Assembly (NCBI GenBank): GCA_002328625.1
Contig: DCVC01000257.1
Coordinates: 1 to 6,514, forward strand
Source: Bacteroidales bacterium UBA2198
GTDB lineage: Bacteria; Bacteroidota; Bacteroidia; Bacteroidales; VadinHA17
Direction of reading: 5' to 3'
Length of the DNA stretch: 6,514 bases
Below the pieces are notes generated by a model. That model was not told the origin of the DNA and made no database searches. It saw nothing but the letters and a program-made list of their open reading frames with translations. Each line of letters begins with the position of its first letter. The first letter of the stretch is position 1. The position numbers and the translations under genes were made by a program. Positions 1-6,489 of this stretch are shown piece after piece.

Positions 1-138
1 GATACTGCCACAAATACTCTTAAACAGGCCAAAATTGAGACCGGGGGAACAATTATGGTGCCTCTGTTTATTAATACGGGTGATAAGATCAAAGTGGATA
101 CAAGGGATAGAAGCTATGTTGAAAGGGTCAAAGCATAA
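1..138 (+). CDS. efp: Elongation factor P, C-terminal fragment (5' end outside window)
   Basis: Only the last 45 codons and the TAA stop are present; the gene enters from the left edge in frame 1. The segment reads through a stretch with VPLFINTGDKIKVDTRD and ends in YVERVKA, which is the characteristic last beta-barrel (OB-type domain III) of EF-P. EF-P is a cytoplasmic tRNA-shaped factor of about 185-190 residues that binds between the ribosomal P and E sites and relieves stalling at polyproline stretches. The modified Lys/Arg loop of domain I lies outside the window, so the modification type cannot be judged. The next gene begins 2 to 8 bases after the stop on the same strand, which suggests a shared transcript. 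Identification rests on strong C-terminal similarity; YeiP-like paralogues are possible but less likely. Confidence 0.93.
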   Translation, partial: DTATNTLKQAKIETGGTIMVPLFINTGDKIKVDTRDRSYVERVKA

Positions 139-146
139 CCTTGAGA

Positions 147-1376
147 ATGAAAAACCATAAATCTTCAAAAGACAGATTAAGGATATCCAAATTCAAGCTT
201 GATGCCTTGCTTGATATAACATTGTCAATAAACGCCAATCTGCCAACCGAAGATCTTTTAAGTAAGTATGAATCGATACTGCGAAACGACCTTGGCATTG
301 GCAAAATATTGATCTTTAAACGATCACTAACATGGGAATGTCTTCTTAACGGTGGGTTTTCGAATCAGCTCGAAGAAAAGATAGATGTTGAAACTGATTT
401 ACTCAGAATCACTGAGATTGAATTTGTAACAGATAATCCATATTTTGAAGCGGTAGATATAGTAATACCTGTCTATAACAACAATGTACCTCTTGCTTAT
501 GTATTTATTGGAGACATTGAGGAGGAAGGAGAAGGAGTGAGCCCGGTTATTAAACACCTTAATTTCATCCAGACCATTTCAAGCATTATTCTGGTTGCAA
601 TTGAAAACATAAGGTTATTTAACGAAAGCCTGCGCCAGGAAGCCATAAAAAGGGAGCTCGAACTCGCTGCAAGAATGCAGCAAAACCTTATCCCCGACAA
701 CAACAGGATGCCTAAAGGCAAGAACCTTGTTGTAAATGGTTTTTACTTTCCGCATTACGAAGTAGGCGGCGATTATTATGATTGCATAAGCCTTTCTGAA
801 AACAAAACTGGATTTTGCATCGCTGATGTTTCCGGGAAGGGAATCTCCGCCGCAATACTGATGTCAAACTTCCAGGCAAGTCTGCGGGCCCTTTTTACTT
901 CCGGTATTGACCTTGGAACACTTCTTGAAAAACTTAATTTATTAACAATTGCAAATACTGCCGGGGAAAAATTTATCACTTTTTTTATTGCCCGTTATGA
1001 TTCTCAGACGGGTATCCTTGAATATATCAATGCTGCTCATAATTCCCCCGTGCTTTATAATACTGTAACCGGAGAATTACAGCATCTCCATTCGAAATGT
1101 ATCGGCATAGGAATGCTTGATGAGTTTCCTGTCGTTGAAGAGGATACTATAGTGATCAGTAACTATTCTAAAATTGTATGCTATACTGACGGCCTTTCCG
1201 AGCTGAAGGATGAAGAAGGGAAGGAAATTGGTACGGGAGAAATAATAAGGCATATCGCCAATTCAGAACCTGTAGGAAATAATATTCAGCAGATGTTCGA
1301 AAAACTTGGCATCCCTGATAATAATCCCCGTCTTTTTGATGATGTCTCAATAATTGCGGCTGATTTCGTTCGATAG
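147..1376 (+). CDS. GAF-like / PP2C (SpoIIE, RsbU-type) serine phosphatase
   Basis: A predicted soluble protein of 409 residues from the ATG at 147; a TTG at 141 would add two residues and cannot be excluded. Residues about 15-155 look like a divergent GAF sensor domain, ending in a helix (ISSIILVAIENIRLFNESL) that runs into the coiled linker ELELAARMQQNLIPD, the usual entry to RsbU-type phosphatases. Residues about 185-409 form the PP2C-like domain: GGDYYD (D209, D212), ADVSGKGISAA (D227), NAAHNSPVLY, CYTDGLSEL (D348) and the final DDVS (D398/D399). All expected metal-binding aspartates are present, so it should be active. Family members dephosphorylate phosphoserine on anti-anti-sigma (STAS) proteins in partner-switching pathways. 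No STAS or kinase partner gene is in the window, so the substrate is unknown, as is the GAF ligand. There are no membrane segments. It follows efp closely and probably shares its transcript. Confidence 0.92.
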   Translation: MKNHKSSKDRLRISKFKLDALLDITLSINANLPTEDLLSKYESILRNDLGIGKILIFKRSLTWECLLNGGFSNQLEEKIDVETDLLRITEIEFVTDNPYFEAVDIVIPVYNNNVPLAYVFIGDIEEEGEGVSPVIKHLNFIQTISSIILVAIENIRLFNESLRQEAIKRELELAARMQQNLIPDNNRMPKGKNLVVNGFYFPHYEVGGDYYDCISLSENKTGFCIADVSGKGISAAILMSNFQASLRALFTSGIDLGTLLEKLNLLTIANTAGEKFITFFIARYDSQTGILEYINAAHNSPVLYNTVTGELQHLHSKCIGIGMLDEFPVVEEDTIVISNYSKIVCYTDGLSELKDEEGKEIGTGEIIRHIANSEPVGNNIQQMFEKLGIPDNNPRLFDDVSIIAADFVR

Positions 1377-1378
1377 CT

Positions 1379-2671
1379 TCAAACAACCTTCAGCAGATAG
1401 TAGTTTTTCTTACCTTTCTGTACAAGAAGATATTTGTTATTCAATAAATAGTCGGATCGGATTATTCTTTCCGGATTGTCAATTTTTACTTTATTTATGC
1501 TCAGGCCTCCGCCCTGAACAAGACGCCGCAGTTCTCCCTTTGATGCACAGACTGATGAATGTTCAGCACAAAGTTCTGTTACACTGATCCCTGCCTTCAA
1601 CAGTTCCACTTTGATATTAAAAACCGGAACTCCCTCAAAGACTGAAAGGAAAGTATTTTCACTCATTCTTTTTAAGAATTCGGTTGTCCCTTTGCCAAAA
1701 AGTATCTGTGAAGCCTCAATTGCTGCATTATATTCATCCGGTGAATGAACCATAATAGTAACCTCTTCCGCCAGGCGTTTCTGGAGCATTCTGTCATGAG
1801 GCGAAAGGGAGTGTTCGGATATTAGGTTCTCAATCTCTTCACGGCCGAGGAGGGTAAATATTTTGATATACTTTGCTGCATCCTCGTCGGAAACATTCAG
1901 CCAGAACTGGTAGAAATGATATGGAGAAGTCTTATCAGGATCAAGCCATACATTCCCTGCCTCTGTCTTGCCGAATTTTAAACCATCCGATTTGGTTATA
2001 AGCGGGCATGTCAATGCGTAAGCTTCCCCGCCTATTTTGCGCCGTATCAGTTCGGTCCCGGTAACAATGTTACCCCACTGATCCGACCCTCCCATCTGAA
2101 GTTTACAGTTATATTCATTGTACAGATGAAGAAAATCTGTACCCTGTACCAGCTGGTATGAGAACTCAGTAAACGACATGCCCTGGGCCGACTCAGCACT
2201 GATACGCTTTCTAACCGAATCCTTGGTCATCATATAGTTCACGGTTATATGCTTCCCAATATCCCTTATGAAGCCAAGGAAAGAGTATTGCTTCATCCAG
2301 TCATAATTATTCACAAGAATAGCCCTGTTGGCAGTTTCGGGTGCAAAATCGAGAAACTTAATAAGTTGTTTTCTGATGCACTCCTGATTATGCTTCAATT
2401 CTGCTTCATTAAGAAGATTTCTTTCCGAGGAACGTCCTGACGGATCACCTATCATGCCGGTTGCTCCGCCCAGTAGTGCAATTGGTTGGTGTCCGGCTCT
2501 CTGAAGGTGTTTCAGCATCATCACGCTTACCATGTGCCCGATATGCAATGAATCAGCAGTCGGATCAAATCCGACATAGGCTGTTGTCATTTCCTTTTCA
2601 AGCAATTCTTCGGTACCCGGCATTATATCATGTATCATGCCCCGCCATCTCAGTTCTTCAACAAAATTCAT
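1379..2671 (-). CDS. tyrS: Tyrosyl-tRNA synthetase (TyrRS)
   Basis: A 430-residue class I aminoacyl-tRNA synthetase that charges tRNA-Tyr with tyrosine in the cytoplasm. The Rossmann catalytic domain shows YVGFDPTADSLHIGH (HIGH at residues 43-46), GMIGDPSGR, the tyrosine-pocket segment SYQLVQGTDF (Y172, Q176, D179), GGSDQWGN (195-201) and KFGKT (232-236), the TyrRS form of the KMSKS loop. The C-terminal part (about 355-430) is an S4-like RNA-binding domain with ASKGELRRLVQGGGLSIN. Length is normal for the bacterial TyrRS family. The open frame continues 14 codons further upstream, to 2713, but family members start near MNFVEELRWRG; that start at 2671 also avoids overlap with the upstream CvpA gene and leaves a 38-base gap. 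The stop is 2 bases from that of the convergent phosphatase gene. Confidence 0.97.
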   Translation of the reverse strand: MNFVEELRWRGMIHDIMPGTEELLEKEMTTAYVGFDPTADSLHIGHMVSVMMLKHLQRAGHQPIALLGGATGMIGDPSGRSSERNLLNEAELKHNQECIRKQLIKFLDFAPETANRAILVNNYDWMKQYSFLGFIRDIGKHITVNYMMTKDSVRKRISAESAQGMSFTEFSYQLVQGTDFLHLYNEYNCKLQMGGSDQWGNIVTGTELIRRKIGGEAYALTCPLITKSDGLKFGKTEAGNVWLDPDKTSPYHFYQFWLNVSDEDAAKYIKIFTLLGREEIENLISEHSLSPHDRMLQKRLAEEVTIMVHSPDEYNAAIEASQILFGKGTTEFLKRMSENTFLSVFEGVPVFNIKVELLKAGISVTELCAEHSSVCASKGELRRLVQGGGLSINKVKIDNPERIIRSDYLLNNKYLLVQKGKKNYYLLKVV

Positions 2672-2691
2672 AAATACTTTTTTAAGAATTG

Positions 2692-2699
2692 CAAATATA
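2692..2699 (-). promoter_or_regulatory. Weak candidate -7 element before tyrS
   Basis: The minus strand reads TATATTTG, fitting TAnnTTTG, in the 38-base gap between the CvpA-family gene and tyrS, 20 bases before the chosen ATG. No TTTG box is found at the usual distance of about 19 bases upstream; the nearest TTTG is only 11 bases away. It may be a weak internal promoter or chance in AT-rich sequence. Confidence 0.3.
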
Positions 2700-2709
2700 A
2701 CAAACCAGG

Positions 2710-3246
2710 TCAAATGGGTACCTCATCCGGCTTCTTTTTAAATCTGTCGAAACTATGGTTAAACGATCCCTCTCCGATAATTGGAAAGAGAGCGGGAGCT
2801 ATATCGGCAATTGGATTATAAAGTCTCGATTGCTCAATCTTTGCCCTTGGCAGGAAAGAGTGCCTGGCATCAATAGCATTAAGTACAACAAATATTATAC
2901 TCAGGATAAGTGCGGTTTTGAAAAGGCCGAAAATAGTGCCTGCAATCCGGTTTAAAAATCCCAGTGATATTGTATCGACAAACCTGTCAACAATAATACC
3001 AGCGAAATGGATTACGATAACAATCAGGATAAATGTGATCAGGAACGCAATGATCCCCACATATTCTCCTGTCATATCAAAATAATCGTAGAGCCTTCCG
3101 GCGGTGAATGACGAGAATTTTATTGCACCCCATATACCCAGTATTAGGGCGAGCAGGGAGGCAAGTTCTTTTACGAATCCTTCAATAAATCCACGGGCTA
3201 CTCCAAATACCAGCAGGATAATTATTATGAAATCGATGTAGTTCAT
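2710..3246 (-). CDS. CvpA-family inner-membrane protein
   Basis: A 178-residue integral membrane protein with four predicted helices, about residues 4-18, 25-43, 62-84 and 101-123. The N-terminal pattern NYIDFIIIILLVFGVARGFIEG and the segment GFLNRIAGTIFGLFKTAL around the fourth helix are the hallmarks of the CvpA (colicin V production) family. The soluble tail has the family's small EQSRLYNPIADIAPALFP motif and then a charged end. The founding member is needed for colicin V production in Escherichia coli, but the molecular role is not settled and there is no colicin locus here, so the name should not be read as a function. It lies 38 bases upstream of tyrS on the same strand, possibly one transcript. 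Family assignment is secure; function is not. Confidence 0.92.
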   Translation of the reverse strand: MNYIDFIIIILLVFGVARGFIEGFVKELASLLALILGIWGAIKFSSFTAGRLYDYFDMTGEYVGIIAFLITFILIVIVIHFAGIIVDRFVDTISLGFLNRIAGTIFGLFKTALILSIIFVVLNAIDARHSFLPRAKIEQSRLYNPIADIAPALFPIIGEGSFNHSFDRFKKKPDEVPI

Positions 3247-3292
3247 TTTCTGCAGGATCAGGACATGAATATTCCTAATATTTTTACTACTA

Positions 3293-3300
3293 CAAAAATG
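3293..3300 (-). promoter_or_regulatory. Weak candidate -7 element before the CvpA-family gene
   Basis: The 119-base gap 3247-3365 is AT-rich and holds no gene. Its best promoter-like site is CATTTTTG on the minus strand, one base off TAnnTTTG, 46 bases before the start at 3246. No good -33 box is seen. Some promoter is expected here because the Rrf2 gene ends at 3366, but I cannot place it firmly. No clear terminator for the Rrf2 gene is visible either. Confidence 0.22.
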
Positions 3301-3365
3301 ATAATTTTTATATTAAATAAGAGGATTTCAGCCGTGTAATAAAAATAAAATTATTAAGAGGAAGA

Positions 3366-3782
3366 TCATATCCTGCTTTTATGTTCCTTTAAAAGGTCTT
3401 CAAGAGTGAACGACTGGAAGTATAATACGATCTGATTGTTCAGACCTTCCCAGAAAGCCCTTACACCACATGTCTTTGAGAGTTTGCAGTCATAGCCATG
3501 CTCCATGCAATCTACAATGGCAATTGCGGGTTCAAAGGCTTTGTAAATATCTAAAAGTTTTATTTCGGATGGCTTTTGCGAGAGCCTGTATCCGCTCTTT
3601 CTGCCTTTATTATTAATTATCAGGCCTGATACTTTCAGGGAAGCAATAATGTTATCGAGATACTTTACGGAGATCCTCTGGCGAAGTGCTATATCCTTCT
3701 GAAAAACACCATTTTCCGTTTCATCAAGAGCAATCTCCAGCATTGCTCTGATTCCATATCTTATTTTTGTGTTGAATCTCAA
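3366..3782 (-). CDS. Rrf2/IscR-type transcriptional regulator with a three-cysteine iron-sulfur motif
   Basis: A 138-residue cytoplasmic DNA-binding protein, normal Rrf2 length. Residues 1-67 form the winged helix-turn-helix: MRFNTKIRYGIRAMLEIAL, then the recognition helix in SVKYLDNIIASLKVSGLI, then the wing KGRKSGYRL. Residues 92-105 carry C92, C99 and C105 (C-x6-C-x5-C), closely matching the ligand positions of IscR and NsrR, which hold [2Fe-2S] or [4Fe-4S] clusters. I infer an iron-sulfur cluster sensing iron, oxygen, redox or nitric oxide. The start codon is TTG, chosen because the N-terminus then aligns exactly with the family; the next Met (residue 14) would cut into the first helix. 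It begins 3 bases after the stop of the upstream YceI-like gene, so translational coupling is likely, and it is probably the last gene of the four-gene cluster. It may autoregulate that operon. Confidence 0.9.
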   Translation of the reverse strand: MRFNTKIRYGIRAMLEIALDETENGVFQKDIALRQRISVKYLDNIIASLKVSGLIINNKGRKSGYRLSQKPSEIKLLDIYKAFEPAIAIVDCMEHGYDCKLSKTCGVRAFWEGLNNQIVLYFQSFTLEDLLKEHKSRI

Positions 3783-3785
3783 TTT

Positions 3786-4397
3786 TCAGGTCTTAACCTT
3801 TGATTCAAAGAAGTTATTGATACATATGCCAAATTTAACAATAATTTCATTTCTGACTCTCACCAGGCCAGACCATTTTACCGGTGGCTCTATTTCAAGA
3901 TCAGTAAGTTTTATTCTTAATATCCCGTTTAAGAAACGAGTATCATTATCAATTCTATCAACAGTACAGTTTATATCGTAATATCTTGATAATCCTGCAA
4001 CTGTTACAGAAATACCTTTAAGCACTACCGATCCGTCAGTCTGGTAAAGGGAGGCCGGAGTTTGAGGAATACCAATTTCAAGGTACGGATATGCCTCGGC
4101 CTTAAGCAGTTCCAGAAATTCTTTGTAAACAAAAAGGTTGGTGCTCCTGAATTCTTTAACCGGTACCCTGATAATGGAAACGGACGTATCGAGCACAGTG
4201 GATGTTTTTACCCTGTCGGTGACAGTGATGCACAACGACTTGAGTTCATATTTAAAGAAAAGCTTGTTTACGTTGGATTCAACCGTGATATTGATAAATC
4301 CCGAATGGGATTCTTTTCCCGGTTTTTTATCGTATTTATTATTCCATGCTGCCAGCAGTGGAGCACAAAAAAATAATATCAGCAATTTTCTTTTCAT
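3786..4397 (-). CDS. Divergent YceI-like secreted protein
   Basis: A 203-residue protein with an N-terminal hydrophobic segment (KRKLLILFFCAPLLAAW), most likely a Sec signal peptide; C11 comes too early for a convincing lipobox. The rest follows the YceI lipocalin-like fold when set by eye against the gene at 5857-6447. NLFVYKEFLELLKAEAYPYLEI (residues 87-108, shown in part) matches the other protein's NLMDRKTYDALRSNRFPAIKF. GSVVLKGISVTVAG matches GDLVVAGVTKTVE. LRIKLTDLEIEPP matches VELKMSDFNISPP. It lacks the N-terminal H-x-W of the canonical copy (NLHNWN), so the binding site may differ. Known YceI proteins are periplasmic and can bind polyisoprenoid lipids; whether this one does is unknown. 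It sits 156 bases downstream of the barrel gene and 3 bases upstream of the Rrf2 regulator. A database search may return only 'hypothetical protein'. Confidence 0.75.
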   Translation of the reverse strand: MKRKLLILFFCAPLLAAWNNKYDKKPGKESHSGFINITVESNVNKLFFKYELKSLCITVTDRVKTSTVLDTSVSIIRVPVKEFRSTNLFVYKEFLELLKAEAYPYLEIGIPQTPASLYQTDGSVVLKGISVTVAGLSRYYDINCTVDRIDNDTRFLNGILRIKLTDLEIEPPVKWSGLVRVRNEIIVKFGICINNFFESKVKT

Positions 4398-4413
4398 TTA
4401 TTTCCTTAAGTAA

Positions 4414-4452
4414 CTGGTTGTCTGTTACTGGTTACTTGCTGGTTGCCTGTTA
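4414..4452. repeat. Short direct repeats, 25-bp period, in the barrel/YceI-like gap
   Basis: CTGGTTGTCTGTTA at 4414-4427 and CTGGTTGCCTGTTA at 4439-4452 differ at one base of 14, with a third partial copy CTGGTTA at 4428-4434 between them. The block is built from CTGGTTR and TGTTA words. Similar low-complexity intergenic words are familiar to me from Bacteroidota genomes, but that is recollection and not a search result. The repeat is in the 156-base non-coding gap and does not extend into either gene. Confidence 0.6.
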
Positions 4453-4498
4453 TCAGAATAACCCGGATTTGAGTTTCCAAAAACAAGTACCAGTCACC
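4424..4498. repeat. Nested imperfect inverted repeat, possible hairpin or attenuator
   Basis: GTTACTGGTTACTTG (4424-4438) pairs imperfectly with the reverse complement of CAAGTACCAGTCACC (4484-4498), allowing a one-base bulge near the middle and a few mismatches. Inside it lies a perfect 5-bp hairpin, GTTAT/ATAAC, at 4449-4453 and 4458-4462 with a 4-base loop. There is no T-run directly after the stem on the minus strand, so it is not a textbook intrinsic terminator. It could stabilise RNA ends or partly attenuate transcription between the barrel gene and the second YceI-like gene. Confidence 0.4.
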
Positions 4499-4553
4499 TT
4501 TTTTTAATATCATACTCTGAAATATTCAAACCTTCAACTTTTCATAACAAAGT

Positions 4554-5783
4554 TTAAAATGATATCGTGGTTTCAACCATCAGTCCGTTGAATCCTCCGG
4601 TTCCTCCATAAATGGTAAAATTGCTGTAATTCTGGTCGACGTATTCTGCTTTCAAGAGAATGTCAGGTGTGAGGAACCATCCTGCGCTTATCTGCAGTCT
4701 GTTCACCGAGCTGTCGGTATTATTCTTTACATAATTGAACCTCGCACCTCCAAAGAACCTGTCATCCTTCCCGAAACGTAGAAGTCCTTCAACGGCAATC
4801 TGTGAATAATTAAACTCAGAACCTCCAAATGCCGGAGTCCCTTTCACTGTCTCATATGTCCCAAAAAGCTCAAGGAACCTGTACCTGGTAAAAAGGTTCA
4901 GCATAATTGAGTTATCCTTATCGGTAAAACCGGGGCCCCATGTACCTGACATATGATTTTTCGCCGGATCTACATCGTCAGGGCTGTTATTTACCCTGTT
5001 CATCACCAGATAATAGCGAGAGCCTGTTCTGTCACCGTAATACAGTGAACCAAAATGATGATTTGAAGCATGGTATCCCGATAATGTCAACCTCAGCCGG
5101 AAGTCATCACTTATCTGTTGATCATAACCTGCTTTCCAGTAAAATGCCAGTTCCTCATGGATGTTATACGGGGTGTACGCCTGGGTTCCTGCGCTGTAAC
5201 CAACGAGGGCCGGTTTAAGTGTTCCTGTTGATACGGCTCCCATTAAAAGAATGCTGTTACTGCGGAAAAGGGCTTCAAAAGCCGGGGCAGTAGTGAACGC
5301 ATCCATTATGTAGTTGCCGATAAAAAGATTGTTTATTACACGACCATTGTCTGACCTGCGAAAATGAGCATCCCCGAAATTGATTTCCATAACACCCACC
5401 TTGAAAGTCATAAAATCCATCAACTTTTCGGTGAACCGCGATTTGAAAAAAGGGAGCCTGTCAATCAGCAGATATCCACCCTTTACCCATGCCTCAACAT
5501 GGTGCCTTGAAGAGAGGTAAGTTGTAAGGTTAACCTTAAGGCCTTCGGCAAGTATCGCATTAACGACCAGGTTTGCTGTCGGAAGGTTTATATTTGATCC
5601 AAGCGGAACAAGGTCAACATCTGCATGATGCCTTAAAGCCTGGAATTGCATGGCAAAATCAGCTCCAACCGATACTTCTGGCTTAGTCAGATTTTCTACT
5701 GTTGTTACAGACTCTTCAAACTGCTGTCCTGAGGCACTGATGAAGAAGATGCCCGACATTACTATCATGAATATTTTTTTCAT
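4554..5783 (-). CDS. Outer-membrane beta-barrel (porin-like) protein
   Basis: A 409-residue exported protein. Residues 1-19 are a clear signal peptide (KK, then a hydrophobic core, then SASG before QQ at 20-21), with a Gln-starting mature end as is common in Bacteroidota. The remainder is rich in alternating hydrophobic/polar strands with aromatic residues, such as LNLFTRYRFLELFGTYE, IAVEGLLRFG, LQISAGWFL and ILLKAEYVDQNY. It ends in TTISF; a terminal Phe on the last strand is the usual signal for barrel assembly by BamA. The middle segment FKVGVMEINFGDAHFRRSDNG resembles the 'G-x-x-x-x-x-G' strand-turn of phosphate-selective-porin-like proteins, but I cannot name the family firmly. There is no TonB plug domain. 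It lies 73 bases after the canonical YceI gene with no promoter motif in the gap, so it is probably co-transcribed. The substrate is unknown. Confidence 0.78.
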   Translation of the reverse strand: MKKIFMIVMSGIFFISASGQQFEESVTTVENLTKPEVSVGADFAMQFQALRHHADVDLVPLGSNINLPTANLVVNAILAEGLKVNLTTYLSSRHHVEAWVKGGYLLIDRLPFFKSRFTEKLMDFMTFKVGVMEINFGDAHFRRSDNGRVINNLFIGNYIMDAFTTAPAFEALFRSNSILLMGAVSTGTLKPALVGYSAGTQAYTPYNIHEELAFYWKAGYDQQISDDFRLRLTLSGYHASNHHFGSLYYGDRTGSRYYLVMNRVNNSPDDVDPAKNHMSGTWGPGFTDKDNSIMLNLFTRYRFLELFGTYETVKGTPAFGGSEFNYSQIAVEGLLRFGKDDRFFGGARFNYVKNNTDSSVNRLQISAGWFLTPDILLKAEYVDQNYSNFTIYGGTGGFNGLMVETTISF

Positions 5784-5856
5784 TTAAATTTTTACATTGA
5801 TTAATATTTGTACACTATTGTCTTAATATTCTGATAAATTATTGATTTTTAACTGA

Positions 5857-6447
5857 TCACGACTTACTTAACAGCTTCAGGGAAAATGAGACTGCGATTA
5901 AGTCGCCGGTTTTAAGTGTTCCCAGAAGGGCGGTAGGAGGAGAAATGTTGAAATCGCTCATTTTAAGTTCAACCGATCCTTCCACTCTTATTGTGTCATC
6001 ATCATTAACAGTGCCTGTGAATGGTATTTCAACTGTTTTTGTCACTCCGGCTACAACAAGGTCCCCTATCATTGTTCCTCTGAAATTCCGGCCGGCAGAT
6101 TTTATATCAGCGCCGGATGAAAGGCTGAACTTAATAGCAGGAAATCTATTTGACCTGAGGGCGTCGTATGTTTTTCTGTCCATCAGGTTGCTGTTGCTTC
6201 TGATATCTGTGGGTTTACAGCTGAAGTTCACTTTGTTAATGCTTTTGAGCAATAATCCCTCTGTGTCAAATTCTGCTTCACAACTGCTTTCAACAACAAT
6301 CATATTCCAGTTGTGAAGGTTCGAAGTGCCGTTGATATGGATCTCATTGCCTTCTTTTGATAATTCATATGATTTCCCAAAGGAGCTCAATGCTGCTACA
6401 GCCATGATCAGCATCAAAACTCTGGTTAGTTTGTATTTCATTTTCAT
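5857..6447 (-). CDS. YceI-family periplasmic protein
   Basis: A 196-residue secreted protein of the YceI lipocalin-like family. Residues 1-25 form a signal peptide (MKMKYK, then LTRVLMLIMAVAALSSFG). The mature part shows the common Bacteroidota pattern: INGTSNLHNWNM (38-49), NLMDRKTYDALRSNRFPAIKF (87-107, shown in part), GDLVVAGVTKTVEIPF (128-143) and LKMSDFNISPPTALLGTL (161-178). C56 and C77 could form a disulfide. YceI proteins form a small beta-barrel whose pocket can hold long isoprenoid or other lipids; the physiological role is uncertain, though envelope stress and quinone or lipid handling have been proposed. The start at 6447 is preferred; M3 at 6441 is an alternative. It is the first gene of the minus-strand cluster and lies just behind a promoter element and palindrome. 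Confidence 0.9.
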   Translation of the reverse strand: MKMKYKLTRVLMLIMAVAALSSFGKSYELSKEGNEIHINGTSNLHNWNMIVVESSCEAEFDTEGLLLKSINKVNFSCKPTDIRSNSNLMDRKTYDALRSNRFPAIKFSLSSGADIKSAGRNFRGTMIGDLVVAGVTKTVEIPFTGTVNDDDTIRVEGSVELKMSDFNISPPTALLGTLKTGDLIAVSFSLKLLSKS

Positions 6448-6462
6448 TGAATTATATTATAA

Positions 6463-6488
6463 CCTATATATCCTATCGTATATATAGG
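6463..6488. promoter_or_regulatory. Perfect 9-bp inverted repeat, candidate operator
   Basis: The arms CCTATATAT (6463-6471) and ATATATAGG (6480-6488) are perfect reverse complements separated by 8 bases (CCTATCGT). The palindrome starts 1 base downstream of the -7 element and covers the expected transcription start, a classic position for a repressor site. The 26-bp size and dyad symmetry suit a dimeric winged-helix regulator such as the Rrf2 protein encoded at 3366-3782, but the assignment is inference. The arms are AT-rich, so chance occurrence is less improbable than for a GC-balanced repeat. Confidence 0.5.
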
Positions 6489-6489
6489 A

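Noticed and set aside
2672..2709. T-box or other leader regulation before tyrS
   Set aside because: The gap is only 38 bases, far too short for a T-box, and no specifier or antiterminator structure is seen.
2672..2713. Longer tyrS reading frame starting at 2713
   Set aside because: The extra 14 residues are hydrophobic and not part of TyrRS, and the frame would overlap the CvpA-family stop; the Met at 2671 matches family starts.
2710..3246. Colicin or bacteriocin locus suggested by the CvpA name
   Set aside because: CvpA-family proteins are widespread housekeeping membrane proteins; no bacteriocin, immunity or export gene is present.
3337..3356. TAATAA/TTATTA inverted repeat as terminator of the Rrf2 gene
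   Set aside because: A six-base all-AT stem with an eight-base loop is expected by chance in this AT-rich gap and would be very weak.
4364..4369. Lipoprotein processing site at C11 of the second YceI-like protein
   Set aside because: The cysteine follows only about six hydrophobic residues and sits in the middle of the hydrophobic stretch; an ordinary signal peptide fits better, though this is not certain.
4062..4413. Two overlapping + strand open frames opposite the second YceI-like gene
   Set aside because: They are antisense to a gene with a signal peptide and YceI-like segments; neither translation resembles a known family.
4408..4498. CRISPR-like array in the repeat cluster
   Set aside because: Repeats are 14 bases, overlapping in composition and without unique spacers of regular size; no cas genes nearby.
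5945..6316. 123-codon open frame on the + strand opposite the canonical YceI gene
   Set aside because: It lies wholly antisense to a gene with clear YceI motifs and signal peptide, and its translation shows no recognisable domain.
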